Shown piece after piece: positions 53,011 through 62,519 of a stretch of 64,000 nt of DNA (its first letter is position 1; the number at the start of each line of letters is the position of its first letter). This DNA is from Oscillospiraceae bacterium. Lineage in GTDB: Bacteria > Bacillota > Clostridia > Oscillospirales > CAG-272. Below the pieces are notes generated by a model. It was not told the origin of the DNA and did no database searches. It saw only the letters and a list, made by a program, of their open reading frames with translations. The translations under genes and the position numbers were made by a program. The stretch covers positions 66,358 through 130,357 of the forward strand of contig SVSE01000006.1 of NCBI GenBank assembly GCA_015064445.1. The letters are read 5' to 3'.

Positions 53011-54213
53011 GTGAACATTAAATTTTCTCCTCCAGATATATCCGAAAAAGAAATACAGGCAGTTGCCGATGCTTTGCGCTCCGGGTGGATTACTACAGGA
53101 CCAAAGGTTAAGAAATTTGAAGCTGAAATATCAAAATTTTTGGGAGTTAATAAATGTGCTTGCTTAAATTCTCAAACAGCATGTGCTGAGATTGCTTTAA
53201 GGTTGCTTGGCATAGGAGAAGATGACGAGATCATAACTACCGCATACACTTACACGGCAACCGCTTCTGTCGTGTGTCATGTAGGAGCAAAGCTTATTTT
53301 GGTGGATATTCAAAAAGATAATTTTGAAATGGATTACGATAAACTCGAATCGCTAATTACTCCAAAAACAAAAGTGATAATTCCTGTTGATATAGGTGGC
53401 GTTCCTTGTGACTATAATAGAATTTTTGAAATCGTTGAGAGAAAAAAAAGGATTTTTGAGCCAAACGGGGAACTTCAAAAATCAATAGGTAGAATAGCAA
53501 TCTTAGCAGACTGTGCCCATTCTTTTGGAGCTCAATTGAACGGGAAGATGATTGGTACAATCGCTGATTTTTCAGCATTTTCATTTCATGCTGTAAAAAA
53601 TTTAACAACTGCCGAGGGAGGAGTCCTTTCGTGGAACAAAATCCCCAACATTGATGATGAAGATATTTACAAAAGAATACAACTTATGTCTTTGCATGGT
53701 CAGTCGAAAGATGCGTTTTCCAAAAACCAACTAGGATCATGGGAATATGATATTGTTGGAACATGGTACAAATGTAATATGACAGATATTATGGCAGCTG
53801 TTGGATTGGCACAATTAGAACGATATCCTGAAATGCTTTTGCGTAGAAGGGAAATTATAAATAAATATAATCAAGCCTTTGAAAGAAGAGGATTAGATAT
53901 ATTGCGCCATTATGGGGCTTCTAAGGTTTCTTCAGGACACCTTTATATTACAAGGATTCCTAAAATAACTCAGGATCAACGTAATGAAATAATTTTGAAA
54001 ATGGCAGAGGCTGGAATAGCCTGTAATGTGCATTACAAACCACTTCCTATGCATACAGCATACAAGAACTTGGGATTTAACATTAAAGATTTTCCGAATG
54101 CATATGACCATTTCGCAAATGAAATAACATTGCCTCTTAATACAACATTAACTGATACAGAGGTTGACTACATAATAGAAAATTACTTGAAGATTTTGGA
54201 AGAATATACATGA
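53011..54213 (+). CDS. DegT/DnrJ/EryC1/StrS family sugar aminotransferase
   Basis: A 400-residue PLP enzyme that transaminates a nucleotide-linked keto sugar. The PLP lysine is K196 in FSFHAVKNLTTAEGG, and the family start PPDISEKEI and ILADCAHSFGA are visible. The start codon is GTG, preceded by AAAGGGGTG. With the sugar transferase that follows it resembles the PglE-PglC pair that makes and loads a diacetamido or amino-deoxy sugar. The 4,6-dehydratase and acetyltransferase needed for that pathway are not in the window. It overlaps the next gene by four bases. Confidence 0.93.
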   Translation: MNIKFSPPDISEKEIQAVADALRSGWITTGPKVKKFEAEISKFLGVNKCACLNSQTACAEIALRLLGIGEDDEIITTAYTYTATASVVCHVGAKLILVDIQKDNFEMDYDKLESLITPKTKVIIPVDIGGVPCDYNRIFEIVERKKRIFEPNGELQKSIGRIAILADCAHSFGAQLNGKMIGTIADFSAFSFHAVKNLTTAEGGVLSWNKIPNIDDEDIYKRIQLMSLHGQSKDAFSKNQLGSWEYDIVGTWYKCNMTDIMAAVGLAQLERYPEMLLRRREIINKYNQAFERRGLDILRHYGASKVSSGHLYITRIPKITQDQRNEIILKMAEAGIACNVHYKPLPMHTAYKNLGFNIKDFPNAYDHFANEITLPLNTTLTDTEVDYIIENYLKILEEYT

Positions 54214-54971
54214 GATTATTAAAATGGGAACATCTGCCTTCAGAAATGCAAAATTTACAAGTTGAAAAATATTATAGCAAACTGAAGAAAAAGAGAGTAA
54301 GCTTGTTTTTTAAACGCATCTTTGACATTTTTGCATCCTTGACATTGCTTTTGTTGTTTTTGCCGATTTTTATAGTTGTTATTGTGTGTATAAAAATAGA
54401 TTCTAAAGGACCAGTTTTTTATAAGCAAGAGCGAATAACTCAATATAATAAAAAGTTCAAAATCATAAAATTTAGAACTATGGTTCAAAATGCAGATAAA
54501 ATTGGCACGCAAATCACTGTAAATAATGACAATAGAATTACTAAAGTGGGGAAGATTTTAAGAAAAACTCGTTTGGATGAGCTTCCTCAATTGATAAATG
54601 TTTTTTTGGGAAATATGACTTTTGTTGGAACTCGACCAGAGGTCCAAAAGTATACAAATGAATATACAAACGAAATGATGGCTACGCTATTGCTACCAGC
54701 GGGAATAACTTCTAGAACAAGTGTTTTTTATAAGAATGAAAGCAGACTTTTGAATGCCTCAGAGGATCCAGAAAAAACTTATGTGGAAGAAATTTTACCT
54801 GCAAAAATGCGATATAATCTCAAATCATTGTATGAGTTTGGTTTTTGGCAAGATATAAAAACATTATTTATGACAATCTTTTCCATGTTTGGTAAGAAGT
54901 ACAAAGATGAAATTTCTTGTTCTGAAAAAGCAACTAGTGATGATTTGGATGCTATGCTAATAAAAAAATAA
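54210..54971 (+). CDS. Initiating sugar transferase (polyprenyl-phosphate phosphoglycosyltransferase)
   Basis: A 253-residue monotopic membrane enzyme that transfers a sugar phosphate from a nucleotide sugar to undecaprenyl phosphate. After a hydrophobic segment (about residues 37-58) come the family motifs FRTM, RKTRLDELPQL and GTRPE. It sets the first sugar of the repeat unit. It overlaps the DegT gene by four bases (ATGA), so the two enzymes probably act in sequence. The tail of about 25 residues after KK is charged and not conserved. Confidence 0.93.
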   Translation: MRLLKWEHLPSEMQNLQVEKYYSKLKKKRVSLFFKRIFDIFASLTLLLLFLPIFIVVIVCIKIDSKGPVFYKQERITQYNKKFKIIKFRTMVQNADKIGTQITVNNDNRITKVGKILRKTRLDELPQLINVFLGNMTFVGTRPEVQKYTNEYTNEMMATLLLPAGITSRTSVFYKNESRLLNASEDPEKTYVEEILPAKMRYNLKSLYEFGFWQDIKTLFMTIFSMFGKKYKDEISCSEKATSDDLDAMLIKK

Positions 54972-54992
54972 TATCACAAATGGAGATTAGAT

Positions 54993-55970
54993 ATGAGCGA
55001 GGTTGTAGTTTCAGTTATTATACCACTATACAACGAGGAAAGGTATATCAAAGATTGCTTGGAATCTTTGATAGCACAATCATATGACATCTCCAATATG
55101 GAATGGATTTTAATTGATGGTAGATCCTCTGATAAGACTGTAGAAATAATCAGAGAATATATGAATTTGGAAAAGTATCCAATAATCTTGTTGGATAACG
55201 AGAAAAGAAAAACACCGTATGCGCTCAATATGGGAATATCTGTTGCTAGGGGTAAGTACATAATTAGAATGGATGCGCATGCTAGCTTTTCTTCAAATTA
55301 TATTGAAAAGTGTGTATACTACCTTGATAATACAGATGCAGATAATGTTGGCGGAGTTGCCGAAACAGTATCGAATGGATATATCGGAAACTCGATTGCT
55401 CAAATGGTATCTACAAGGTTTGGCGTTGGAGGCTCTAATTTTAGAGTAGGAACTGCTAATAAGTATGTCGACACTGTGCCGTTTGGAGCTTATAGACGAG
55501 AGATTTTTGAAAAGGTCGGACTTTTTGACACACGACTCCTTAGAAGTGAGGATAATGATATGAATTCTCGTATAAGGAAGTCAGGTGGTAAAATTTGGTT
55601 GTCAGATGAAATCAGGTTCAAATACTATAGCAGAAGCACTATATTTGGGATATTAAAAATGGGAATTCAGAACGGGAATGCTCTGTTTAGAACACTCAAA
55701 GTAAATAATAGAGCAATGAGTATAAGACATTTTATTCCGTTCTTGTTTTTGTTGTCTTTAATTACATTGCCAATATTAAGTATATTTGTTCCTTTATTTA
55801 AGGTCGTTTTATTTGCGGAATTGTGCTTTTATTTGTTGCTGGATATCTATTTTTCTTTCTTTAACAAAAACTTTAAATATGGGTTTGTCAATATATGGCT
55901 TTATCCTGTTTTTCATATTATGTACGGATTAGGGTCTCTATTGGGACTTTTTGGGATTAGGTTATATTAA
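54993..55970 (+). CDS. Family 2 glycosyltransferase with C-terminal membrane segments
   Basis: A 325-residue glycosyltransferase. The GT-A start reads VSVIIPLYNEERYI, with DGRSSDKT, the MDAHAS metal-binding Asp and a SEDNDM acid. Two to three hydrophobic helices follow at about 245-320, as in ExoA-like enzymes that work on lipid-linked oligosaccharides. Codon use is AT-rich. It lies 21 bases after the sugar transferase. Confidence 0.92.
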   Translation: MSEVVVSVIIPLYNEERYIKDCLESLIAQSYDISNMEWILIDGRSSDKTVEIIREYMNLEKYPIILLDNEKRKTPYALNMGISVARGKYIIRMDAHASFSSNYIEKCVYYLDNTDADNVGGVAETVSNGYIGNSIAQMVSTRFGVGGSNFRVGTANKYVDTVPFGAYRREIFEKVGLFDTRLLRSEDNDMNSRIRKSGGKIWLSDEIRFKYYSRSTIFGILKMGIQNGNALFRTLKVNNRAMSIRHFIPFLFLLSLITLPILSIFVPLFKVVLFAELCFYLLLDIYFSFFNKNFKYGFVNIWLYPVFHIMYGLGSLLGLFGIRLY

Positions 55971-55987
55971 TTGGTTAGGAGAAGTAA

Positions 55988-56407
55988 ATGAAATATAAAA
56001 TCGGCTATACAACTGGCGTTTTTGATATGTTTCATATCGGACATTTGAACATACTAAAAAAAGCCAAGGAGCAGTGTGAATATCTTATAGTCGGTGTTAC
56101 TACCGATGAACTTTGTTATGCAAGAAAAAATAAAATGCCAATCATTTGCGAATCAGACAGAGTAGAAATAGTATCATCAATAAAATACGTTGATAAGGTT
56201 CTTTTGCAAAATGATATGGACAAGCTCAAGGTGGTAAAAGAGCATAAAATAAATGCTGTTTTTGTTGGCTCAGACTGGAAGGGCACACCTTCTTGGGAAA
56301 ACTATGAAAAGCAGTTCGCCAGTCTCGGATGTGATGTTGTGTATCTTGACCATACCGACGGAATATCGTCTACAATTCTAAGAGAAAGATTGAACGAGAA
56401 TGAATGA
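55988..56407 (+). CDS. TagD-like cytidylyltransferase
   Basis: A 139-residue nucleotidyltransferase that should form a CDP-alcohol, typically CDP-glycerol from glycerol-3-phosphate. It shows the TGVFDMFHIGHLN motif (HIGH at residues 16-19) and the ISSTILRERL ending. The family also includes enzymes for other alcohols, so the product is open. The end overlaps the following LicD gene by eight bases. No TagB/TagF polymerase is in the locus, so LicD is the natural partner. Codons here are less AT-biased than in adjacent genes. Confidence 0.9.
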   Translation: MKYKIGYTTGVFDMFHIGHLNILKKAKEQCEYLIVGVTTDELCYARKNKMPIICESDRVEIVSSIKYVDKVLLQNDMDKLKVVKEHKINAVFVGSDWKGTPSWENYEKQFASLGCDVVYLDHTDGISSTILRERLNENE

Positions 56408-57266
56408 GTTTAAATATGTAAGAAATAACCTAAAGGATGAATACGGAATTTTAAAGCTCCAAGACAAGATCCTCGAAATAATGGTATACATAGATGGCTT
56501 TTGCGAAAAGCATAACATAAAGTACTGCCTCATGGGTGGGTCTGCATTAGGTGCAGCTCGTCATGGAGGCTTTATTCCTTGGGACGATGACCTTGATATT
56601 TTTATGGATAGAAAAAATTATTTAAGGTTTATAGAATGTTGTAAAACTGATTTGGATACAGACAGATTTTTTTTGCAAGAAGAAAATACATCTCAACAAC
56701 CACATTTTTTCACGAAAATTCGAATGAACGGAACAACTTGCATTGATGAAGTTCAAAGAAACAATACAAAAATGCATCAAGGCATTTTTGTAGATATAAT
56801 GTGCCTAAATAATTCAGCCAAAACAAAGCTTGGAAAGAAGATACAGTATTATAGCGCAGGGCTCTTAAAGGCAAAAACTATTAGCCAAACCAATTATCAA
56901 ACCAAAAGTAAAAAGAAAAAACTCCAACTTTTTATTGCTAAATGCATAGTTTGGGGACCCTTTAAACAATTTTTATTACATCTTGTAAGAAGATATAATA
57001 AAAAAGAAACAAATGAAGTTGCACATTTGTTTGGAAGAGCAAAATTTAAAAATAGTTTTTACAAATCGGAGTGGTTTGCAGAAGTGAAAAAAATCCCGTT
57101 TGAAAATGTAGAACTATATGTTCCAAAAGGTATCGACAACTATTTAAGTGCTAGATACGGAGAACAATATATGGAAATGCCTAGCGAAGAGACAAAGGCT
57201 ATTTATCAATCTCACGCAGTGATTTGGGACACGGAAAATGATTTTTCTATTTATTTAAATAAATAA
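56400..57266 (+). CDS. LicD family phosphotransferase, copy 1
   Basis: A 288-residue LicD-type enzyme that probably transfers a phospho-alcohol from a CDP-activated donor onto a sugar. The nucleotidyltransferase-fold core reads LMGGSALGAARHGGFIPWDD (residues 44-63) followed by DLDI. In pneumococcus LicD moves phosphocholine; in fukutin relatives CDP-ribitol is the donor. The eight-base overlap with tagD suggests the donor comes from TagD. It is AT-rich with many AAA and ATA codons. Confidence 0.9.
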   Translation: MNEFKYVRNNLKDEYGILKLQDKILEIMVYIDGFCEKHNIKYCLMGGSALGAARHGGFIPWDDDLDIFMDRKNYLRFIECCKTDLDTDRFFLQEENTSQQPHFFTKIRMNGTTCIDEVQRNNTKMHQGIFVDIMCLNNSAKTKLGKKIQYYSAGLLKAKTISQTNYQTKSKKKKLQLFIAKCIVWGPFKQFLLHLVRRYNKKETNEVAHLFGRAKFKNSFYKSEWFAEVKKIPFENVELYVPKGIDNYLSARYGEQYMEMPSEETKAIYQSHAVIWDTENDFSIYLNK

Positions 57267-57282
57267 CAGCAAGGAGAAAGCT

Positions 57283-58230
57283 ATGGGCAGATATATAGAT
57301 GCATTGAAACGCATGAATCGTGCTTTTGATGATATATTGCTAGAATATGGATGGCGATCAAAGCTTCGACTCTATGCGGATGCTTTTTTTAGCCGAATTA
57401 TATATGGAGTTACTCCTAATGAATATTTGGGGTTTAAGTTTTATAAAAAAAGCAAATTTGAAAAAAGAAGATTTTACACGGCACGACACACCAACAAAAT
57501 GGAAAAACATTTCAATTCGCCTCAAAATGCAGATGTTTTTTGGAAAAAACAACTTTTTAATGAGCGTTTTTCCGAATATGTGACGAGAGGGTGGATTTTT
57601 GTTCCGGATGTGTCAAAAGATGAATTTGACGATTTTGTATCTAAACATTCGAAAATTATTATTAAGCCGCAAGATTTGTCATCAGGAAGAGGAATACAAA
57701 TTTATGGTGGACAATCTTATGAGGATTTAAAGAAATCTAACTGTTTAATAGAACAGTTTATAGATCAGCATCATGAAATGTCTTTGCTAAATGAATCTTC
57801 GGTCAATAGTGTGAGAGTATATACGGTGTTGGATTCGAAAGGGGAGCCGCATATATTGTCTATTTCAATTCGAGTGGGTGCTGCTGATAGCTGTGTGGAT
57901 AATTATCATTCGGGCGGAGTGGCATATCCTGTAGATATTCAAAGTGGAATGATTTATATGCCGGGTAAAAATATTGCCGGAAGACCTTATATTTTTCATC
58001 CTGGAACGAATAAAAAAATGATTGGGTTTGAAATACCTAATTTCAAAAAAATGCTTGAATTTGTTTTGAAAGCATCGTTGGAACTTCCTAATAGCAGACT
58101 TATTGCCTGGGATATAGCTGTTTTAGAGGATGGATTTGAACTTATAGAAGGAAATTATATGGGAGACCCAGGTTTGATGCAGTCTACTGCCGAAATTGGC
58201 AAGTTAAAAGAATTAAAGAAATATTACTAA
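57283..58230 (+). CDS. ATP-grasp protein of the sugar-transfer associated type
   Basis: A 315-residue ATP-grasp enzyme. Recognised pieces are KIIIKPQDLSSGRGIQIY (ATP-binding strand and loop), CLIEQFIDQHHEM, NSVRVYTV, SIRVG, NYHSGGVAYPVD and a late WDIAVLEDGFELIEGNY metal-ligand block. Such proteins (ATPgrasp_ST) occur in capsule and exopolysaccharide loci, where they probably attach an amino acid or similar acid to the glycan; the substrate is unproven. AAGGAG precedes the ATG. It has the most AT-rich codons of the locus. Confidence 0.85.
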   Translation: MGRYIDALKRMNRAFDDILLEYGWRSKLRLYADAFFSRIIYGVTPNEYLGFKFYKKSKFEKRRFYTARHTNKMEKHFNSPQNADVFWKKQLFNERFSEYVTRGWIFVPDVSKDEFDDFVSKHSKIIIKPQDLSSGRGIQIYGGQSYEDLKKSNCLIEQFIDQHHEMSLLNESSVNSVRVYTVLDSKGEPHILSISIRVGAADSCVDNYHSGGVAYPVDIQSGMIYMPGKNIAGRPYIFHPGTNKKMIGFEIPNFKKMLEFVLKASLELPNSRLIAWDIAVLEDGFELIEGNYMGDPGLMQSTAEIGKLKELKKYY

Positions 58231-58323
58231 AAGTTACAAGCGTATTAGAAGAGAGAGATAGTCTAATTGTCATTTTATGAGATTATTTATGACAAAAACA
58301 CTACAAAAACATATGGGGGGAAA

Positions 58324-59154
58324 ATGTCAAAATTTGAAATTTTGTGTGTAACAATGCACCAAAACGATTTTTCTAAAATTGAAAAAATGAATATTCACTC
58401 TGATGTTGTTTTTGCAAATCAGGCAGATACAACCTCGTTTGAGCAAATTGAATTTGAGGGACATACTGCAAAAATGATCACAACCGCAACAAGAGGCGTG
58501 GGAGTGAATCGTAATTTTTCTCTTGCATATGCAAGCGCTGACATTTGTCTTTTTGCCGATGATGATGTTACATATGTCGATAATATGGAAGAAATCGTTT
58601 TGGACGAGTTCGAGAAAAATCCAAAGGCGGATATAATGATTTTTCACTTTGAAACGGATGATCTCAAAAGGCCTCAACAAAGTTATCCCAAAACCAAAAG
58701 ACGAAAAAAATGGCAAAAATTACCATGGGGAGGCTTTAGAATCGCCTTTAGGCTGTCTGCTGTGAAAAAAGCGAATCTTAATTTCACAACACTCTTCGGC
58801 GGTGGATGTGTTTTTCCGTCCGGCGAGGACAGTATGTTTCTTAAGGATGCTGTAAAGGCAGGTCTTAAAATATACGTTTCAAGCAAAACAATAGGTCAGG
58901 TCTCCTTTGTCGAGTCTACTTGGTTTACTGGGCACGATGAAAAATATTTTTATGGCGTAGGTGCTTTTTATCAATGCGCTCGCAAAAAAACAAAGGGCAT
59001 TCGTTTTTTGTATACAATACTGAGAACAAGAGGTAAAGGAAGCTTATCATCTAAAGAGAAGCTTAAATGGCTAAAATACGGAGCATTAGGCTATAAAAAA
59101 ATGCTTTCGTATGACCAGTTTGTCAAAGAGAATGCAGAGATAAGTAAGGAATAA
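58324..59154 (+). CDS. GT-A glycosyltransferase
   Basis: A 276-residue glycosyltransferase-like protein. LFADDDVTYVDNM near residue 77 is the DxD-type donor site and GEDSMFLKDAVKAG near 180 is the catalytic-acid segment typical of family 2 relatives. The N-terminal strand (ILCVTMHQND) differs from the standard VSVIIP start, so it forms its own subgroup. The ATG at 58324 follows GGGGGG; the frame can be extended to a TTG at 58267 but without a binding site. Confidence 0.85.
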   Translation: MSKFEILCVTMHQNDFSKIEKMNIHSDVVFANQADTTSFEQIEFEGHTAKMITTATRGVGVNRNFSLAYASADICLFADDDVTYVDNMEEIVLDEFEKNPKADIMIFHFETDDLKRPQQSYPKTKRRKKWQKLPWGGFRIAFRLSAVKKANLNFTTLFGGGCVFPSGEDSMFLKDAVKAGLKIYVSSKTIGQVSFVESTWFTGHDEKYFYGVGAFYQCARKKTKGIRFLYTILRTRGKGSLSSKEKLKWLKYGALGYKKMLSYDQFVKENAEISKE

Positions 59155-59156
59155 AA

Positions 59157-60410
59157 ATGGAAAACAAATACGGAATTAAATTCAGAATATTTGACAGAGC
59201 ATTTTTAAAGAGTGTTTCTTTTATGCTTTTCTTATACTGGATGATACTTGTAATATGGCAAAACGTAAACGAAGCAGGGAATACTTTAAGTACAGTTGAC
59301 ACTGTTTTGAAAGCGGGATTGCTTCTTTATTTAGTTGCTTATTTTCTTCATAACGCAAACAAAATAAGCCAAAAAATATTTGCGGTGCTGGCATTTGCTG
59401 CAATGCTGATTATAACCTTTTTTTCTGAGCAATCGATAGATTTTAGAACTATAATTAGTTATGCATTTCCAGTGCTTTTTGCTATGGTTGTATATGCCTT
59501 TGGTGACGACTTTAAGGTTTGCAAGGAGCATTTAATTGCTTTTTTCAACTGCATAATCATTATCGCTTCCTATACCGCGATTTATGCTGTAATTTTTTGC
59601 ACAGAGCAATTTGAAAATGCATTTTCTATTACAAACGCCTATGGAAACGAGCTTACATCTTTCTTTATAAGCAGTCATGAATATGGAATGTATCTTTCTT
59701 TTGCAATTATTGGATGTCTTATTTGTTTAAGATTTAAAAATAAGGAGCTCATAAGAGCTAAAATTCCATATATTTTGGCGATAATTTTGCTCGTACCAAA
59801 CCTTATCTTGACATATTCAAGAACCTCTATTTTTGCTACACTTATTGCACTTGTTGTTTTCTTTATCTTTGACAAAAATAGAAAATTCAAAAGATGGTTT
59901 TTAGGAATTGCTATATTAACAACACTTTTGATTTTGATAATTCCAACACTTCGCGACTTCGTTTTCGAAATAGTTATGAAGGGCAACGAGGATGCTGGAA
60001 GAGCTGATTTATATCAAACCGCCATAGATTATTTTAAGGACGGAAATGGCTTTGAAAAAATGTTTGGTCATGGTATAAATGACACGAGAGGCTTTTTCGA
60101 GGACACCCTAGAACACGGAAGTGTACATAATGCGTATCTTCAGGTGCTTGTTTATTATGGATTTGTAGGACTTGCTGTTATGATAATTTTCTTGCTTTCA
60201 CAGCTTTATGCAAACATAATGCTTATGAAAAAGAATCGCTTTATGGGAGCAATATTCACAGCTATGCTTATTTCTGCGAGCGCGATGATGTTTACCAATA
60301 CAGCAATAATTTTCAATTCGCCAATTGACTCATATTTTTTGACCATAGTAGCGATAGTGATTCCAAAATTTGCAAGAAATTCAATTAATTCAGGCGAGTT
60401 CGACGCCTAA
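59157..60410 (+). CDS. Wzy/O-antigen ligase-like polysaccharide polymerase
   Basis: A 417-residue integral membrane protein with about eleven hydrophobic segments. A large loop after the eighth or ninth holds a MFGHGINDTRGFFED ... LEHGSVHNAYLQ segment, which fits the His/Arg-bearing periplasmic loop of O-antigen ligases and Wzy polymerases. It should join lipid-linked repeat units outside the membrane. The start lies two bases after the preceding stop, and the end runs near the second LicD gene. Confidence 0.85.
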   Translation: MENKYGIKFRIFDRAFLKSVSFMLFLYWMILVIWQNVNEAGNTLSTVDTVLKAGLLLYLVAYFLHNANKISQKIFAVLAFAAMLIITFFSEQSIDFRTIISYAFPVLFAMVVYAFGDDFKVCKEHLIAFFNCIIIIASYTAIYAVIFCTEQFENAFSITNAYGNELTSFFISSHEYGMYLSFAIIGCLICLRFKNKELIRAKIPYILAIILLVPNLILTYSRTSIFATLIALVVFFIFDKNRKFKRWFLGIAILTTLLILIIPTLRDFVFEIVMKGNEDAGRADLYQTAIDYFKDGNGFEKMFGHGINDTRGFFEDTLEHGSVHNAYLQVLVYYGFVGLAVMIIFLLSQLYANIMLMKKNRFMGAIFTAMLISASAMMFTNTAIIFNSPIDSYFLTIVAIVIPKFARNSINSGEFDA

Positions 60411-60420
60411 AGGAAAAGAA

Positions 60421-61248
60421 ATGACTGAAAATAGAAAATTACAATTAATTCAAACACAAATAGTAGAAGATATAGACAAAATTTGTGTTGAAAACGATTT
60501 GAAGTACTATATGATCGGTGGAACACTTTTGGGTGCAGTGCGACATAAGGGTTTTATTCCTTGGGATGATGATATAGATTTGGTAATGTATCGTGAGGAT
60601 TACAATAAGTTTATAGAAATCATTAAAAACAATTATCCAGAAAAATATTTTATTCAAACCTTTTATACTGATCCACATTATGCTAGATACATTGCTAAGG
60701 TTAGGTTAAACGATACTGTTCTTATAGAGTCATCGTTGGAGCGTGCAAAATCACACCAAGGCATATATGTTGATATTTTTCCACTTGACCATACAAAGCA
60801 CTCACAAGGCTTTGGCTTGTGGCTAAGAGGCTTGATAGTAAGGCTTTGCTTTTCTTACAAAACAGTGAAGCACGGTGTCAAAAAGAAGGGTTTCAAGGCA
60901 TTCTTGGCAAAGGTTTTAAGAATATTTACATATTTGTTCCCTGAAAAATGGATAAATAAGCTTTTTGACTATGTTTGCTCAAAGGATAATAACAAGAATT
61001 GTAAATACACAACTAATTTCGCCAGCCATTTTAAATGGAAGAGGCAAATGTTCGAAAATGAGGTCTATGGCGAAGGATGCTTTCTTGATTTTGAGGGACA
61101 TAAGTTTAGAGCACCTCTTGAATACGAAAAAATATTAAAGCGACTCTATGGAGAAAATTATATGCAGCTTCCACCAAAAGAGAAGCAACAAACACATAAT
61201 ATAATTAAACTTGATCTTGGAAAATATGATTTTGAGTTGAGGGATTAA
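60421..61248 (+). CDS. LicD family phosphotransferase, copy 2
   Basis: A 275-residue paralogue of the gene at 56400 with YYMIGGTLLGAVRHKGFIPW and DDDIDLVMYREDY at residues 29-61. It would add a second phosphodiester group or act at another position. Its codon use (more AAG and GAG) differs from the first copy, so the two are unlikely to be a recent duplication. The ATG at 60421 follows AAAGGAAAAG; the frame to 60370 overlaps the polymerase gene and is not used. Confidence 0.9.
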   Translation: MTENRKLQLIQTQIVEDIDKICVENDLKYYMIGGTLLGAVRHKGFIPWDDDIDLVMYREDYNKFIEIIKNNYPEKYFIQTFYTDPHYARYIAKVRLNDTVLIESSLERAKSHQGIYVDIFPLDHTKHSQGFGLWLRGLIVRLCFSYKTVKHGVKKKGFKAFLAKVLRIFTYLFPEKWINKLFDYVCSKDNNKNCKYTTNFASHFKWKRQMFENEVYGEGCFLDFEGHKFRAPLEYEKILKRLYGENYMQLPPKEKQQTHNIIKLDLGKYDFELRD

Positions 61249-61254
61249 GATTTT

Positions 61255-62502
61255 ATGCAAAACAAAAAAGTGCTTTTAATTGCAAACGAAGCTATGAATT
61301 CATCATCGTCTAACGGTAGAACGATTATGAATCTTTTGAAGCGCTTTGACGCTGAAAATCTTGCTCAATTTTATATTCATGGTACGCCTGATTATCAGGT
61401 GTGTAAAAATTATTTTAAATCATCTGATACGGATGCTCTACGCACATTTTTGTTTTTAAAGAGAAAGCCAGAAGCTATAGGTGGCGAAAAATCTAACGAT
61501 TCCTCATCTAATAAGATGAAAAATAAAAATTGCGTAAAAAGACTTTTGAGAAATATAGCTTGGATGAGCTTTAGATGGTGGAAAAAGGATTTTGATGAGT
61601 TCATCAATGCATTTTCCCCTAATGTCATTTTGTTGCAAGCAGGCGACGTACCGTTTATGTATGCAATCGCCTTGAAAATTTCTAAAAAATACAATATACC
61701 TATTGTTATGTACAACAGTGAGTCGTATGTATTGAAAAAATATATGTACAATAGCGCAAGACATAATCGTATATCTCACTTTTTCTTAAAATCATCATTG
61801 AAAAAGCAATATCAACGCATTATGAAGAAGGTAAGCTATTGTATATATAGCACCGAGTATCTAGAAAGAGAATATCAGAAAAAATATCCTCATGCTAACA
61901 AAAGCTGTACTCTTTATACGGTAAGCGAAATGAAAGAGCTTCCCGATAATTCAAACGAGAATTTTAATCTTTTATATTGTGGAAACCTTGGTGTTGGTAG
62001 AGACGAGCCACTTGCCGAAATTGCAAAGACTCTTTACGAGATAGATCCTAATGCCAAGCTTGATATATACGGAAAATTCACCAGCGAGGAATGTGAAAAT
62101 CGCGTTTGCTCAAATGAAAATGTAAATAATAACGGATTTGTTCCTTACGAGGAAATTCCACGCCTTATGAGTGAGTCATCAATGCTCATTCATACAGAGA
62201 ATCCTGACCGTCTTGAAAATTTAAAGAACGCGTTTTCTACCAAAATTGCCGATTCATTGGCAAGTGGAAGACCATTTTTGGTATATGCAATAAGAGAATA
62301 TCCTTTTGTCCAGTATCTTATCGAAAACGATTGTGCACATATTGCATCATCAAAGGAAGAATTAAAGGAAATTTTGCAAAAATGCATCTCTGACAAGGAA
62401 TATAGGAACAAATATACACCTAAAGCACTTGAAACCGCAAGAAAAAATCATAGCGCACTTTTCAATTGCGATATTATGCTAAAAATAATAGAAGAAGTAT
62501 AA
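61255..62502 (+). CDS. Family 4-like glycosyltransferase
   Basis: A 415-residue GT-B glycosyltransferase. The C-terminal half has a GT4 pattern (LLYCGNLGVGRDEPL, LDIYGKFT, NNGFVPYEEIPRLM, TKIADSLASGRPFLVY) though the usual ExxxxGxP motif reads DSLASGRP. The N-terminal half (RTIMNLLKRF ... INAFSPNVILLQAG) is variable as expected for acceptor sites. No clear ribosome binding site is seen six bases after the preceding stop, so translation may be coupled. Confidence 0.88.
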   Translation: MQNKKVLLIANEAMNSSSSNGRTIMNLLKRFDAENLAQFYIHGTPDYQVCKNYFKSSDTDALRTFLFLKRKPEAIGGEKSNDSSSNKMKNKNCVKRLLRNIAWMSFRWWKKDFDEFINAFSPNVILLQAGDVPFMYAIALKISKKYNIPIVMYNSESYVLKKYMYNSARHNRISHFFLKSSLKKQYQRIMKKVSYCIYSTEYLEREYQKKYPHANKSCTLYTVSEMKELPDNSNENFNLLYCGNLGVGRDEPLAEIAKTLYEIDPNAKLDIYGKFTSEECENRVCSNENVNNNGFVPYEEIPRLMSESSMLIHTENPDRLENLKNAFSTKIADSLASGRPFLVYAIREYPFVQYLIENDCAHIASSKEELKEILQKCISDKEYRNKYTPKALETARKNHSALFNCDIMLKIIEEV

Positions 62503-62519
62503 ATTCACGGAGATTTACA

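Noticed and set aside
58267-58323. Upstream extension of the GT-A gene from a TTG codon
   Set aside because: No ribosome binding site precedes it, while GGGGGG stands just before the ATG at 58324, and the extra residues do not resemble a glycosyltransferase start.
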